Notes: generated by a model from the sequence alone, not told the origin. A stretch of DNA of 64,000 bases from Budorcas taxicolor (GCF_023091745.1 NC_068910.1:90648170-90712169); one strand, 5' to 3'. Counted from the first letter of the stretch, positions 10,537-22,299 are shown. Made by a program: numbers and translations.

Positions 10537-10830
10537 CAACTGATCCTTAAACAATATTGTTGTGAACTTCAAGGGTCTACTTATGTACAATTTTTTTTCA
10601 AAACATATACCATCAGCTCTTTGTGTACTTAGGTACTGCATCCTCGGATTACACCAATGATGGATCACAAACTTAATACACCATCAGTCATTCATTACTC
10701 TACAGTTGTGGAATTCATTGATACAGAGGGCCAACTATGGGACTGAAGCAGCCAAGGATTCTGGTGTCCACAGCACATCCTAGAACCAATCCCTCACAGA
10801 TGCAGAGAACAATGGTATTTGCAAATCTTG
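10537..10830. mobile_element. Tigger-type (MER2-like) DNA transposon fossil
   Basis: Diverged non-coding DNA-transposon remnant: TTGTGAACTTCAAGGGTCTA near the left, GAGGGCCAACTATGGGACTG in the middle and CCTAGAACCAATCCCTCACA at the right. These match what I recall of MER2-like Tigger MITEs. Terminal inverted repeats are decayed. Confidence is limited by age. Confidence 0.55.
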
Positions 10831-10969
10831 GAGCTCCAGAGTGTATCAGTTAATTTAAATAAAATACCCTTCATGTAAGCTAAATAAAAGATGTCTTCTC
10901 ATTAAAACCCATCATCCATATCTGCAAGATAAGCAAATAGGTATACAGGTAGATGTGTAGGTAGACAGG

Positions 10970-11105
10970 GCTTTGCTTATACTGCAATCGGTAAAGAATC
11001 TGCCTACAATACAGGAAATCCAGGTTTGATCCTGAGTCAGGAAGATTCCCCTGGAGAAGGAAATGCAAATCCATTAAAGTTTTCTTGCCTGGAAAATCAT
11101 CAGAC
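10970..11105 (+). mobile_element. Bov-tA SINE, 3'-truncated
   Basis: Plus-strand tRNA-derived head and start of the body (GTAAAGAATCTGCCTACAAT, GAGTCAGGAAGATTCCCCTG), stopping after CTTGCCTGGAAAATC without the usual 3' body. AGACAGG occurs at 10963-10969 and 11106-11112 as a possible 7-bp TSD. Confidence 0.8.
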
Positions 11106-11184
11106 AGACAGGTGGATTACAAAATGAAGACTTGACAAAAATAAGTTATCTGGCTGAAATAAGATAAAGACTCCTTTAACATTT

Positions 11185-12763
11185 TTTAAAATTATTTTAA
11201 TTGGAGGCTAATTACTTTACAATATTATTGTGGATTTTGCCGTACATTCACATGAATCAGACATGGGTGTATATGTGTTCCCCATCCTGACCCTCCATCA
11301 CACATCCCTCCCCATCCCATCCCTCAGAGTCATCCCAGTGCACCAGCCTTGAGCACCCTGTCTTATGTATCGAACCTGGGCTGGCGATCTGTTTCACATA
11401 TGATAATATACATGTTTCAATGCTATTCTCTCAAATCATCCCACCCTCGCCTTCTCCCACAGAGTCCAAAACTCTGTTCTTTACATCTGTGTCTCTTTTT
11501 CTACCTCACATATAAGGTCATCGTTACCATCTTCCTAAATTCCATATATATGTGTTCATATACTGTACTGGTGTTTTTCTTTCTGACTTACTTCACTCTG
11601 TATAATAGGCTCCAGTTCCACTCACCTCATCAGAACTGATTCAAATGCATTCTTTTTAATAGTTGAGTAATATTCCATTGTATCACAGCTTTCTTATCCA
11701 TTCGTCTGCCAGTGGACATCTAGGTTGCTTCCATGTCCTGGCTATAACAGTGCTGTGATGAACACTGGGGTACACATGTCTCTTGCAGTTCTGGTTTCCT
11801 CGGTATGCATGCCTAGCAGTGAGATTGCTGGGTCGTATGGCAGTTCTATTTTCAGTTTTCTAAGGAATCTTCACACTGTTCTCCATAGTGGCTGTACTAG
11901 TTTGCATTCCCACCAACAGTATAAGAGGGTTCCTTTTACTCCACACCCTCTCCAGCATTTATTATTTGTAGACTTTTTGATAGTAGCCATTCTGATCTGT
12001 GTGAGATGGTACCTCACTGTGGTTTTGATTTGCATTCCTGATAATGAGTCATGTTGAGCATCTTTTCATGTGTTTGTTAGCCATCTGTATGTCTTTTCTG
12101 GAGAAATGTCTATTCAGTTATTTAGCCCATTTTTTGATTAGGTCGCTTATTTTTCTGGAATTAAGCTGTAGGAGTTGCTTGTATATTTTTGAAATTAATT
12201 CTTTGTCAGTTGCTTCATTTGCTGTTATTTTCTCCCATTCCAAAGACTGTCTTTTCACCTTGCTTATAGTTTCCTTCGTTGTGCAAAAGCCTTTATTAGG
12301 TCCCATTGGTTTATTTTTGCCTTTATTTTCATTACTCTGGGAGGTGGGTCATAGAGGATCCTGCTGTGATTTATGTCAGAGAGTGTTTTGCCTATGTTCT
12401 TCTCTAGGAGTTTTATAGTTTCTGGTCTTACATTTAGATCTTTAATCCATTTTGAGTTTATTTTTGTGTATGGTGTTAGAAAGTGTTCTAGTTTCATTCT
12501 TATACAAGTGGTTGACCAGTTTTCCCAGCTCCACTTGTTAAAGAGATTGCCTTCTCTCCATTGTATATTCCTGACTCCTTTGTCAAAGATAAGGTGTCCA
12601 TAGGTGCATAGATTTATCTTTGGGCTTTCTCTTTTGTTCCATTGATCTATGTTTCTGTCTTTGTGCCGGTATCATACTGTCTTGATGACTGTTGCTTTGT
12701 AGTATCGCCTGAAGTCAGGCAGGTTGATTCCTCCCGTTCTGTTCTTCTTTCTCAAGATTGCTT
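11185..12763 (-). mobile_element. L1 LINE, ORF2 C-terminus and 3'UTR of a 5'-inverted copy
   Basis: Minus-strand ruminant L1. The 3'UTR (11190-11650; GGAGGCTAATTACTTTACAA in the plus sense is the reverse of the usual tail) is followed by ORF2 C-terminal pieces. A frame at 12264-12497 contains WIKDLNVRPETIK and a motif ending KAKINQWDLIKAF, the conserved L1 ORF2 C-terminal segment. Frameshifts break it (12118-12306 continues in another frame). In element order the piece begins at about 12763 (AAGCAATCTTGAGAAAG). TSD CCTTTAACATTT at 11173-11184 and 13276-13287. Confidence 0.93.
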
Positions 12764-13275
12764 TCAGATGACATGATCCTCTACGTAGAAAACCCTGAAG
12801 ACTCCACCAGAAAATTACTAGAGCTAATCAATGAATATAGTAAAGTTGCAGGATATAAAATTAACACACAGAAATTCCTTGCATTCCTATACATTGGCAA
12901 TGAGAAAACAGAAAGAAAAAATAAGGAAATAATTCCATTCTCCATTGCAATGAAAAGAATAAAATACTTAGGAATAAATCTACCTAAAGAAACAAAAGAC
13001 CTATGTATAGAAAACTATAAAACACTGATGAAAGAAATCAAAGATGACACAAATAGATGGAGAAATATACCGTGTTCATGGATCAGAAGAATCAATATAG
13101 TGAAAAAGAGTATACTACCCAAAGCAATCTATAGATTCAGTGCCATCCCTATTAAGCTACCAATAGTATTTTTCAGAGTACTAGAACAAATAATTGCACA
13201 ATTTATATGGAAATTCAAAAAACCTTGAATAGTCAAAGCAGTCTTGAGAAAGAAGAATGGAACTGGAAGAATCAA
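12764..13275 (+). mobile_element. Inverted 5' segment of the same L1 insertion (RT palm)
   Basis: Plus-strand L1 ORF2 of 156 codons (12758-13228). It opens at the catalytic box, here (S)DDMILYVENP, and continues through VAGYKINTQK and YLGINL to FIWKFKKP. The segment ends with AATGGAACTGGAAGAATCAACC. The minus-strand arm starts about 40 nt earlier in element order, so both arms share that overlap. The outer end meets the 12-bp TSD at 13276-13287. Confidence 0.93.
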
Positions 13276-13287
13276 CCTTTAACATTT

Positions 13288-14010
13288 CTTAATGAATCCC
13301 TTTTGGCTTTTTTCTCAGGGAAATCACTATCAGAAGCTATGAATTCTCGACATGCCTTTTTGTTTATATCTCTGGAGATATCTCTTCCTTGGGAATGTAC
13401 AAAATACAATTCAAGGTGGATGAGTAAAAAGGACGATGATAATTATGAAAGGAGTGTTGGGAAAGGAGGATTTCTAGACAGCAAGATCATTTTCAGAAAA
13501 ATCTACTGTAGGAGAATATATACAAGAAAATTGAAGAACTGGAAATGTGCTTCATTAAAATCTCATATTCCCTAAAGAGTTTTACTGTGGCCAAGATGTA
13601 CAACTGTCTCAGTTTATAGAAAACTTCTATTGTCAAGAAAGAGTCAGTACATATTTTTAAATCTGTAACATAAATGACCTGATGATATTTGTGTTTTAGG
13701 AAATTAGTTGACTATATCATCACTATTGCATTCCACCTACTAGTGGTGCCAAAGACAAAGAAAGAAATCAATAAGTATCTATAAATAAGCATCAATAAAG
13801 TAATCAGCAAATGAAATAAGTAATTAAATAAATTAGAAACTCTAGAGACTAGGAAGGGTGTGTTTCCTATTCTTGGAACTTTCCCAGCCACAGTATTACT
13901 TCTCTGACTAGAGTATTTCTATCCTTCTGTAAAGTTTAATCACTTTTGAAAAACCTCTGCTCAGATTAATCTACTTACCCAGTTTTCTCTTTAAGCATGT
14001 TGTGCTTTGT
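13288..14010. other. Stretch with no recognised feature
   Basis: AT-rich single-copy-looking DNA. The frame reaching 13575 is a read-out of the L1 piece into flanking sequence and not a gene. Confidence 0.7.
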
Positions 14011-14849
14011 GGAAGCACAAGCTCGAATCAAGATTGCTGGGGAAAATATCTATAACCTTAGATATGCAGATGACACCACCCTTACGGCAGAAAGTGAAGA
14101 GGAACTAAAAAGCCTCTTGATGAAAGTGAAAGTGGAGAGTGAAAAAGTTGACATAAAACTCAACATTCAAAAAAATAAGATCATGGCATCTGGTCCCATC
14201 ACTTCATGGGAAATAGATGGGAAAACAGTGGAAACAGTGTCAGACTTTATTTGGGGGGGGGGGGGGGTCCAAAATCACTGCAGATGGTGATTGCAGCCAT
14301 AAAATTAAAAGACGCTTACTCCTTGGAAGGAAAGTTATGACCAACCTAGATAGCATATTGAAAAGCAGAGACATTAGTTTGCCAACTAAGGTCCATCTAG
14401 TCAAGACTATGGTTTTTCCAGTAGTCATGTATGGATGTGAGAGTTGGACTGTGAAGAAAGCTGAGGGCCGAAGAATCGATGCTTTTGAACTGTGGTGTTG
14501 GAGAAGACTCTTGAGAGTCCCTTGGACTGCAAGGAGATTCAACCAGTCCATTCTAGAGGAGATCAGTCTTGGGTGTTCTTTGGAAGGAATGATGCTATAG
14601 CTGAAACTCCAGGACTTTGGCCACCTCATGTGAAGAGTTGACTCATTGGAAAAGACTCTGATGCTGGGAGGGATTGGGGGCAGGAGGAGAAGGGGACGAC
14701 AGAGGATGAGATGGCTGGATTGCATCACTGACTCAATGGATGTGAGTTTGAGTGAACTCTGGGAGTTGGTGATGGACAGGGAGGCCTGGTGCTGCAATTT
14801 ATGGGGTTGCAAAGAGTCGGACACGACTAAGTGACTGAACTGAACTGAT
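14011..14849 (+). mobile_element. BovB LINE 3' part with a 15-G tract
   Basis: Plus-strand BovB, truncated just before the catalytic box. YADD is encoded at 14063-14074. The frame runs to the G15 homopolymer at 14253-14267, which replaces the short G run usual here and shifts the frame. The C-terminal part resumes at 14217-14600 and ends at TGAACTGAACTGAT. No clear TSD found. Confidence 0.92.
14253..14267. repeat. G15 homopolymer inside BovB
   Basis: Fifteen consecutive G between CAGACTTTATTT and TCCAAAATCACTG. Three other BovB copies in the window have 5 to 7 G at the same element position. Confidence 0.97.
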
Positions 14850-15283
14850 GTAATATTTAATGACCACATCACACTTTATTTGTTGACATAAATGTTTATC
14901 TTTCTCCTTTAGGATATGATAATATGAATCCTTCTGGCCAGGCATCCTCTGCCTGAGATATAATGTGTTCAATAAAAATTTAATAAATAGATATTGCAAA
15001 AACATAAGATTATATACTTAAATCCCTTGCATTGGTGCTGCCAAGACAACTTTTTGGAATTTTATGAGGAAATGTAGTTAAATTTAATGATTGCATTTAA
15101 CAGAGCCTTGAGGATCAGCTGGAGACATTTCTCCCTCGTTTGAACACAGAGCATAGTTATTTTCTTTCCAAGCTGTTAGTTTGCCTTTTTCTTTGAAAAC
15201 TGTGAATCATAAACGTTTGTGTTTCACTCTTTGTAATGAATAATAAAATAGCCAAAGTGTTCATCCCTAGAAAACAAAAACAC
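14850..15283. other. Spacer between two BovB copies, nothing recognised
   Basis: AT-rich. Separates the plus-strand BovB on the left from a minus-strand BovB on the right, whose 3' ends face each other. Confidence 0.7.
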
Positions 15284-16361
15284 TCAGTTCAGTCCCTCTG
15301 TAGTGTGCAACTCTTTGTGACTCCATGGACTGCAGCACACCAGGCTTCCCTGTTCCTCACCAATTCCTGGAGCTTGCTCCAACTCATGTCCATTGAATTG
15401 GTGATGCCATCCAACCATCTTGTCTTCTGTTCTCACCTTCTCCTAGCACCTTCAGTCTTTGCCAGCATCAAGGTCTTTGTCAATGAGTCAGTTCATATCA
15501 TGTGGCCAAATACTGGAGATTCAGCTTCAACATCAGTCCTTCCAATGAATATTCAGGGCTGATCTCCTTTAGCATGGACTGGTTTGATCTCCTTGCAGCC
15601 CAAGCATAGCTTTTCTTCAAAACAGCAAGCATATGTTAATTTCATGGCTGGACTCACCATCTGCAATGATTTTGGAGCCCAAGAAAATAAATCCTGTCCA
15701 ATTGTTTCCATTGTTTCCCCATCTATTTTCCATGAAGTGATGGGACCAGAGGCCATGACCTTTGTTTTCTGAATGTTGAGCTTTAAGCCAGTTTTTTTCA
15801 CTCTCCTCTTTCACTTTCATCAAGAGGCTCTTCAGTTCCTCCCCACTTTCTGGCATGAGGATGGTATCATCTGCATAACTGAAGTTCTATTGATATTTCT
15901 CCCATCAATCTTGATTCCAGTTTGTGCTTCATCCAGCCTGGCATTTCGCATGATGTACACTGCATAAACGTTTAATAAGCAGGGTGACAATACACATCCT
16001 TGACTCACTCCTTTCCCAATTTGAAACCCGTCCATTGTTCCATGTCTTGTTCTAACTGTTACTTCTTGACCTGCCTGCAGATTTCTTGGGAGACTGGTAA
16101 GGTGGTCTGGTAGTCCCATCTTTTGAAGAGTTTTCCACCGTTTGTTGTGATCTACACAGTGAAAGGCTTTGGCATAGTCAATAAAGCAGAAGTAGATGTT
16201 TATCTGGAACTCTCTTGCTTTTTCTATGATCCAACAGATATTGGCATTTGATCTCTTGTTCCTCTCTGTTTTCTAAATCCAGCTTTAATATCTGGAAATT
16301 TGTGGTTCACATGAAGTCTCACTTGAAGAATTTTGAGCATTACTTTGCAAGTGTGTGAGGT
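15284..16361 (-). mobile_element. BovB LINE (older subfamily), left arm of a head-to-head pair
   Basis: Minus-strand BovB with its 3' end at 15284 and truncated in the RT amino half at about 16361 (GTGTGTGAGG). Words such as CCCAAGAAAATAAATCC and GCTTCATCCAGCCTGGCATT mark an older subfamily than the 5-8 kb copies. A frame at 15832-16119 holds GKGVSQGCVLSPCLLNVYAVY. The region expected to encode YADD is altered. It meets the plus-strand BovB at a 3-bp microhomology, TGA (16361-16363). Confidence 0.9.
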
Positions 16362-18545
16362 GATTATACTCTTTGCAGCTGAAGATGGAGAAGCTCTACA
16401 CAATCAGCAATAACAAACCTGGAAGTTGACTGTGGCTCAAATCATGAAATCCTTATTGCAAAATTCAGATTTAAATTGAAGAATGTAGGAAAAACAACTA
16501 GACTATTCAGGGAAGACCTAAATCAAACCCCTTATTATACAGTGGAAGTGACAAATAGATTCAAGGGATTAGATATGATATACAGAGTGCTTGAAGATCT
16601 ATGGACAGAGGTTCATGACATTGTACAGCAGGGAGTGATCAAGACCATCCCCAAGAAAAAGAAATTTAAAAAGGCAAAATGGTTGGATGAAGAGGCCTTA
16701 CAAATAGCTGAGTAAAGAAGAGAAGCTAAAGGTAAAGGAGAAAAGAAAAGATATACATTTGAATGCATTCCAAAGACTAGCAAGGAGAGATAAGAAAGCC
16801 TTCCTCAGTGATCAATGCAAAGAAATAGAGGAAAACAATAGAATGGTAAAGACTAGAGATCTCTTCAATAAAATTAAAGATACCAAGAGAACATTTCATG
16901 CAAAGATGGGCACAATAAAGGATAGAAATGGCATGGACTTAACAGAAGCAGAAGAAATAAAAAGAAGTGTCAAAAATACAGAGAAGAACTATACAGAAAA
17001 ATACTTTAATGACCCAGATAACCACAATGGTGTGATCACTCACCTAGAGCGAGACATCCTGGAGTGCAAAGTCAAATGGGTCATCATTATGAACAAAGCT
17101 AGTGGAGATGATGAAATTCCAGCTGAGCTACTTCAAATCCTAAAAGATAATGCTGTTTAAGTGCTATACTCAGTATGCCAGCACATATGGAAAACTCAGC
17201 AATGGCCACAGGACTGGAAGATCAGTTTTCATTCCCAAAGAAGGGCAATGTCAAAGAATATTCAAACTATGACACAACTGCCCTCATTTCACATGCAAGC
17301 AAAGCAATGCTGAAAATTCTCCAATCCAGGCTTTAACATTATGTGAACCGAGAAATTCCAGATGTTCAAGATGGCTTTAGAAAAGGCAGAGGAACCAGAG
17401 ATCAAGTTGCCAACATCTGCTGGATCACAGAAAAAGTAGGAGAATTCCAGAAAAACATCAGTTTCTGCTTCATTGACTATGCACAAGCCTTTGACTGTGT
17501 GGATCTCAACAAACTGTGGGAAATTCTTCAAAAGATGGGACTACCAGACCACCTTACCTGCCTCCTATGAAACCTGGATGCAGGTCAAGAAGCAACAGAT
17601 AGGACCAAACATGAAACAACAGACTGGTTCCAAATTGGGAAAGGAGTAAGTCAAGACTGTATATTGTCACCCTGCTTATTTAACTTATATGTGGAATAAA
17701 TCATGTGAAATGCCAGCCTGAATGAAGCACAAGCTGGAATCAAAATTGCCAGGAGAAATATCAATATAACCTCAGATATGCAGATGATACCACTCCTATG
17801 CCAGAAATCAAAGAGGAACCTAAGAGCCTCTTGATGAAGGTGAAAGAGGAGAGTGAAAAAGCTGGCTTAAAACTCAACATTTAAAAAACAACTATCATGG
17901 CATCTGGTCCCATAAGTTCATGGAAAATAGATGGGGAAACAATGGAAACAGTGACAGACTTTATTTTCTTGGGCTCCAAAACCACTGCGGACAATGACTA
18001 CAACCTTGAAATTAAAAGACACTTGCTCCTTGGAAGAACTGCTATGACAAACCTAGACAGGGTATTAAAAAGCAGAGACATTACTTTGCCAAAAAGTTCC
18101 ATCTAGTCAAAGCTATGGTTTTTCAAATAGTCATGCATGGATGTGAGAGTTGGACCATAAAGAAGTCTGAACACTGAAGAAGTGATGCTTTTGAAATGTG
18201 AAGCTGGAAAAGACTCTTGAGAGTCCCTTGGACTGCAAGGAGATCAAACCAGTCAATACTAAAGAAATCAATCTTGAATATTCATTAGAAGAACTGATGC
18301 TTAAATAAGCTCCAGTACTTTCACCACCTGATCCAAAGAGCCGATTTATTAGAAAATACTCTGATATTGGAAAAGATTGAAGTCAGGGGGAGAAGGGGAT
18401 GACAGAGGGTGAGATGGTTGGATGGCATTACTGATTCAATCGACAGGAGTTTGAGCAAGCTCCAGGAGATGGTGAAGGACAGGGATACCCTGTGTGCTGC
18501 AGTCCACGTGTTCGCAAAGAATTGGACACAATTGAGTGAGTGAAG
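16362..18545 (+). mobile_element. BovB LINE (older subfamily), longest copy in the window, right arm of the pair
   Basis: Plus-strand BovB of about 2.2 kb, from the end of the endonuclease domain (ATTATACTCTTTGCAGC) through the linker and the whole RT to the 3' end (TTGAGTGAGTGAAGAAC). Three frames remain: 16476-16715 (linker), 16759-17160 (linker with KMGTIKDRNGMDLTEAEE) and 17343-17570 (FRKGRGTRDQVANI to FDCVDLNKLWEIL). The catalytic region near 17770-17800 still encodes a YADD-like string but in a frame broken by indels. No endonuclease core remains. It is non-functional. Confidence 0.92.
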
Positions 18546-18862
18546 AACAACAACAAGAAGTTCAAATTTTATCTTTATTTTTTCATAATTTCTACATATT
18601 GTATGAAAAGAATTTTCAAGTTTTCTTATTTCACCAAGTTGTTGTAAACAGTTATACATCCTGGACCTTCTTAAATGTTAACTTTTTATTAATTTTACAG
18701 TCAATTTCTTGGAGGTTTTTGTACTATAGTTTACTGAGTAATTTTAACTTTTAAGTTTTCCATGGATTCACTAAAGAACAGGTGATCAGATCTGACCACT
18801 TAAATGCACATTTAACAAAAAAATGTTTTTATTTCTATCTTAGTTTATTAGATTCCAAGTTT
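18546..18862. other. Stretch with no recognised feature
   Basis: AT-rich, starting with an AAC-rich tail remnant of the BovB at 18544-18556. Confidence 0.7.
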
Positions 18863-18872
18863 AGGATAGCCT

Positions 18873-19140
18873 GCTGCTAAGTCACTTCAGTCGTGTCTGA
18901 CTCTGTGCGACCCCATAGACGGCAGCCCACCAGGCTCCCCTGTCCCTGGGATTCTCCAGGCAAGAACACTGGAGTGGGTTGCCATTTCCTTCTGCAGTGC
19001 ATGAAAGTGAAAAGTGAAAGTGAAGTTGCTCAGTCATGTCCGACTCTTAGCGACCCCATGGACTGCAGCCCACTAGGCTCCTCCATCCATGGGATTTTCC
19101 AGGCAAGAGTACTGGAGTGGGGTGCCATTGCCTTCTCCAT
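18873..19140 (-). mobile_element. Bov-A2 dimeric SINE
   Basis: Two Bov-A monomers on the minus strand, joined by ATGAAAGTGAAAAGTGAAAG. Starts with CTGCTGCTAAGTCACTTCAG and ends TTGCCTTCTCCAT. Imperfect TSD AGGATAGCCT at 18863-18872 versus AGGATAACCT at 19141-19150. Bov-A units derive from the BovB 3' region. Confidence 0.93.
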
Positions 19141-19150
19141 AGGATAACCT

Positions 19151-20195
19151 AGTTCCTCTTAATTGTTCCTAATCATCATCAGAATTTTAATCAATTCTTC
19201 AGTAGATTTTCTATTTTAGTTCCAGCATCAATTTTTCATTCAAGTCTAATAAAAGTTAACTGTTTTCATTTTCCAAATATATATGACTACTTGTATTCTA
19301 TTTTATTCCATTATGCCTAATCTTTTTGTAATCCATACTTTCCCTACCATTATAAGTCTATTCCAGTTATTGGTGCACTACTGAGTTCTATTTTACTTGC
19401 TCCCTTTAGAAAGATGTTCATAGCTACTTCAGTAATTTTGGCATTTAATTTCCACTCCTTGGTCGTCCAACTATCTCCTTCTTTCATACAAGGATATGGT
19501 ATGTTCTATTCCTTCATGCTAAATTCAGTGTGGTTTTTTTTTTACTTCTACTCTAGAAATTGACCTATTTGCTGCTTTTAAACATCATTCACAGAAATTT
19601 GTTTTTAATGTAATGAGGCTGAGAATTCATGAACTTCTCTTGTTGGAGACTAAGATCACTATAGATTTATTACTACTAAATTCTGTACCTCAACAATGAA
19701 TGAATTCTAAAAGAAATCATAAATTTGTATTCATGAGGGGACTTATCTGAAAGTGATCACTATGTGGATTTATCTGGGCTGGATATCTAAAATAATTTGA
19801 GGTCTGATTTCAGGGAATGCCAACACAAAATGAGAGCTTGGATGATTTATAGTTATGCAAATACCTTCTAGTAAAATATATCTTTTTCAAGATTTTTCCT
19901 AAGTAAGTAAAAATGGTAAGCAATTTAGTATCAGGAGTCATGGTTTATTCATATATTTTACAAATCACCAACTTCATTGGCATACTAACAGTCATCCTTC
20001 AATAAGTATTTAATGAATTAAATCCTATCAGAATTAGGCCACCAAACACCAATAACACGTTCTAGATTCCTGATCCCTTCAATTCAGGGGTTGTTAGGAA
20101 GGTCAACTCTTAGGGACCTTACACATCTATCTAGATCACCATATCTGTTTTTGCAAATCTGAGATATGAGATCTATATGGAAAAATGTACGGAAA
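19151..20195. other. Stretch with no recognised feature
   Basis: AT-rich, many short stops in all frames, no repeat I can name. Confidence 0.65.
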
Positions 20196-20207
20196 TCACT
20201 TCTGAGT

Positions 20208-20418
20208 GCTTGTGCTTGAGCTCAGTCACTCAGTTATGTCAGACTCTGCTACCGTATGGATTGTAGTCTGCCAGGCTCCTTTGTCCATGGGATTTTCCAG
20301 GCAAGAATGCTGGGGTGGGTTACCAAACAAGGATCAAACTTGCATCTCCTGTGTCTCGTGCATTGGCAGGAGGTTTTCTGCCAATGAGTTTTCTGCCACT
20401 GAGCCACCTGGGAAGCCC
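20208..20418 (-). mobile_element. Bov-tA SINE with 12-bp TSD
   Basis: Minus-strand Bov-tA with perfect duplication TCACTTCTGAGT at 20196-20207 and 20419-20430. The head contains a local duplication of GAGTTTTCTGCCA (around 20370-20400), so it is slightly longer there than other copies. Confidence 0.93.
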
Positions 20419-20639
20419 TCACTTCTGAGTAACTGGAATGTTATTTTTACTCAAAGTACACAATAAATTAGACAAAGAATTTGTTTAACAACAACAACAA
20501 AATCCACATCAGCGATAATAACATCTACAAATAACTCAATTTGATATCATTAAGTCACACAAGAGTTTTGTGTTTGTTCCTTTCAAGTAAATTCAGTCTT
20601 ACTCTATTTTCAGGAACTCTAGTGAATGCAACTTAGCCA

Positions 20640-20815
20640 ATGTTTCTCATATAAGAATCACCAGTAAAGTTTATTGAAATAGTAATCCTTGGGCCCCATC
20701 CTCAGAATTTCAGACTCAGTCAGGTTGAGTTGGGACTTGAAAATTTGATTTTCTGATATATTCTGAAGAATTCCTGGTGCTTCCAGTCCTGATGTCACTC
20801 TTTGAGAATCATTAT
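20640..20815 (-). mobile_element. MER20-like hAT fossil
   Basis: TTTCTCATATAAGAATCACC near the left, GGGCCCCATCCTCAGAATTT in the middle and CTTTGAGAATCATTATAC at the right follow the layout of MER20-type hAT-Charlie MITEs. Orientation is given by this layout and is uncertain. Confidence 0.5.
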
Positions 20816-20854
20816 ACTACCATATGCACTACTTTTAAAAAATTAATTAATTAA

Positions 20855-20977
20855 TCACTCTGGCTGTGTTTTGTCTTGGTTGCAGCACATGTTTTCTGGT
20901 TCCTAGACAAGGGAGTGCACCCATGCCCCCTGAATTGGGAGTGTGGAGTCTTAGCCACTGGACCACCAGGGAAGTCC
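20855..20977 (-). mobile_element. CHR-type SINE
   Basis: Minus strand: ends GGACCACCAGGGAAGTCC, the reverse of the CHR head, preceded by AGTGCACCCATGCC and GGTTGCAGCACATG. Flanked on the left by an ATTAATTAATTAATC tract. Confidence 0.75.
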
Positions 20978-22169
20978 TGTGCATTCCTTTTTAAAACCTT
21001 ATTTTGTTGCACTACTGAATCTCCCCAAATTAATTTCATTTATGGTGCTATACTTTTATTTGAATATAATACTTAGGACTACATTATTCAAGGATTATGA
21101 CATTTTCTTTCTATGCTTTTCTTTTTAATATCTGTTTCTTACTTGAACTCTCTCCCCTTTTATAACATTTTTGAGATAATATTGCTATACAATGAATCAA
21201 AGATGACTATAGATCAAAGTTTGTATTATGCTCTTAATTAGATGTTTATTTCTCACCTTTTCCCAAAATTTGAGGCAGATAGATCAAAGCAAAGCTAGTT
21301 AAACTACAAAGTTATTGAAATCAAGGCCTGGTTTCCTTAGCCCCTTGTTGTAGACTGATCATCCTGCTTCTAATTACCTTCCCACCACTGAAGTGACCAC
21401 ACTGGCCAAGGCAAGCATCATGATGATTATGGTCAGACTGTTCTGAGACTTTAGCTTCATTTTCTAACATGTTCTAAATACACTGTCTACAGAGTGCCTG
21501 ATTTTATACATTACACTCAGCAAGAAAGTCACCTTAACATCTCCATCTATCTACTGCCTGCCACAGAGCAGCTGCAATGTATTTACCATCAACTGAGAAA
21601 GAAATCTATATTTATCGGGATGTGGAAGATGCTGAATTTACCGACAATTGACAAATTAGTCTGGAATGAGAATGCATATAGAAATAGCCTGCAGTATGCC
21701 ATTATGTTGTGACATAAATATATGGTCTCTTCCCTCGACTTATGCCAGAAGCAAATGAACAATGTTTCAGCAACATGAGTAATTTCTCATCTACATTAGG
21801 CTGCTTTTATTTTTTTTCTTTCTCTGAGTTGTTAATAGCTATAAGGGGATATCCTAATAACCACAGCGAAATTCACTTTGAAAGCCATATTAGCAATTAG
21901 TAAAATCTCCAAATGCTGTCAAATTACTAATTCAACATAAAATTTAATTTAAATTTACTCTCTCTCCCATTTGCTGTATATTTATGTATGTGCATATGCA
22001 CACATATGTGTGTACACACATAGCTCTCTAATAGCAATATACAACCTTATATAGACTGATTAGCATCTACATAAGCATCCTTATATAGTTGATTAGGCTT
22101 TTTATAACACTGTCAGACAAATTTTTACTCAAGCTATAAATGGATTTATGTCCCCAAATCTAGTCATGT
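20978..22169. other. Stretch with no recognised gene
   Basis: AT-rich, with a short alternating purine-pyrimidine patch (ATGTGCATATGCACACATAT near 21989). Nothing else named. Confidence 0.65.
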
Positions 22170-22290
22170 TTCAGTTCAGTTCAGTCGTTCAGTCGTGTCC
22201 GACTCTTTGCAACCCCATGAATTGCGGCACACCAGGCCTCCCTGTCCATCACCAACTCCCAGAGTTCACTCAGACTCATGTCCATCGAGT
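22170..22290 (-). mobile_element. BovB 3' terminus, ultra-short truncation
   Basis: Only the last 120 bp of BovB on the minus strand (CAGTTCAGTCGTTCAGTCGT to CATGTCCATCGAGT). No clear TSD beyond TCTA. Confidence 0.88.
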
Positions 22291-22299
22291 CTAATGAGG

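Noticed and set aside
14240..14872. A 210-codon minus-strand frame
   Set aside because: It is the antisense shadow of the BovB C-terminal region; the same antisense text appears at 23493-23975 and 53928-54452.
15271..15284. TSD for the head-to-head BovB pair (AACAAAAAC versus AACAACAAC near 18547)
   Set aside because: Low-complexity match; AAC repeats are the normal tail of older BovB, so it is not evidence of duplication.
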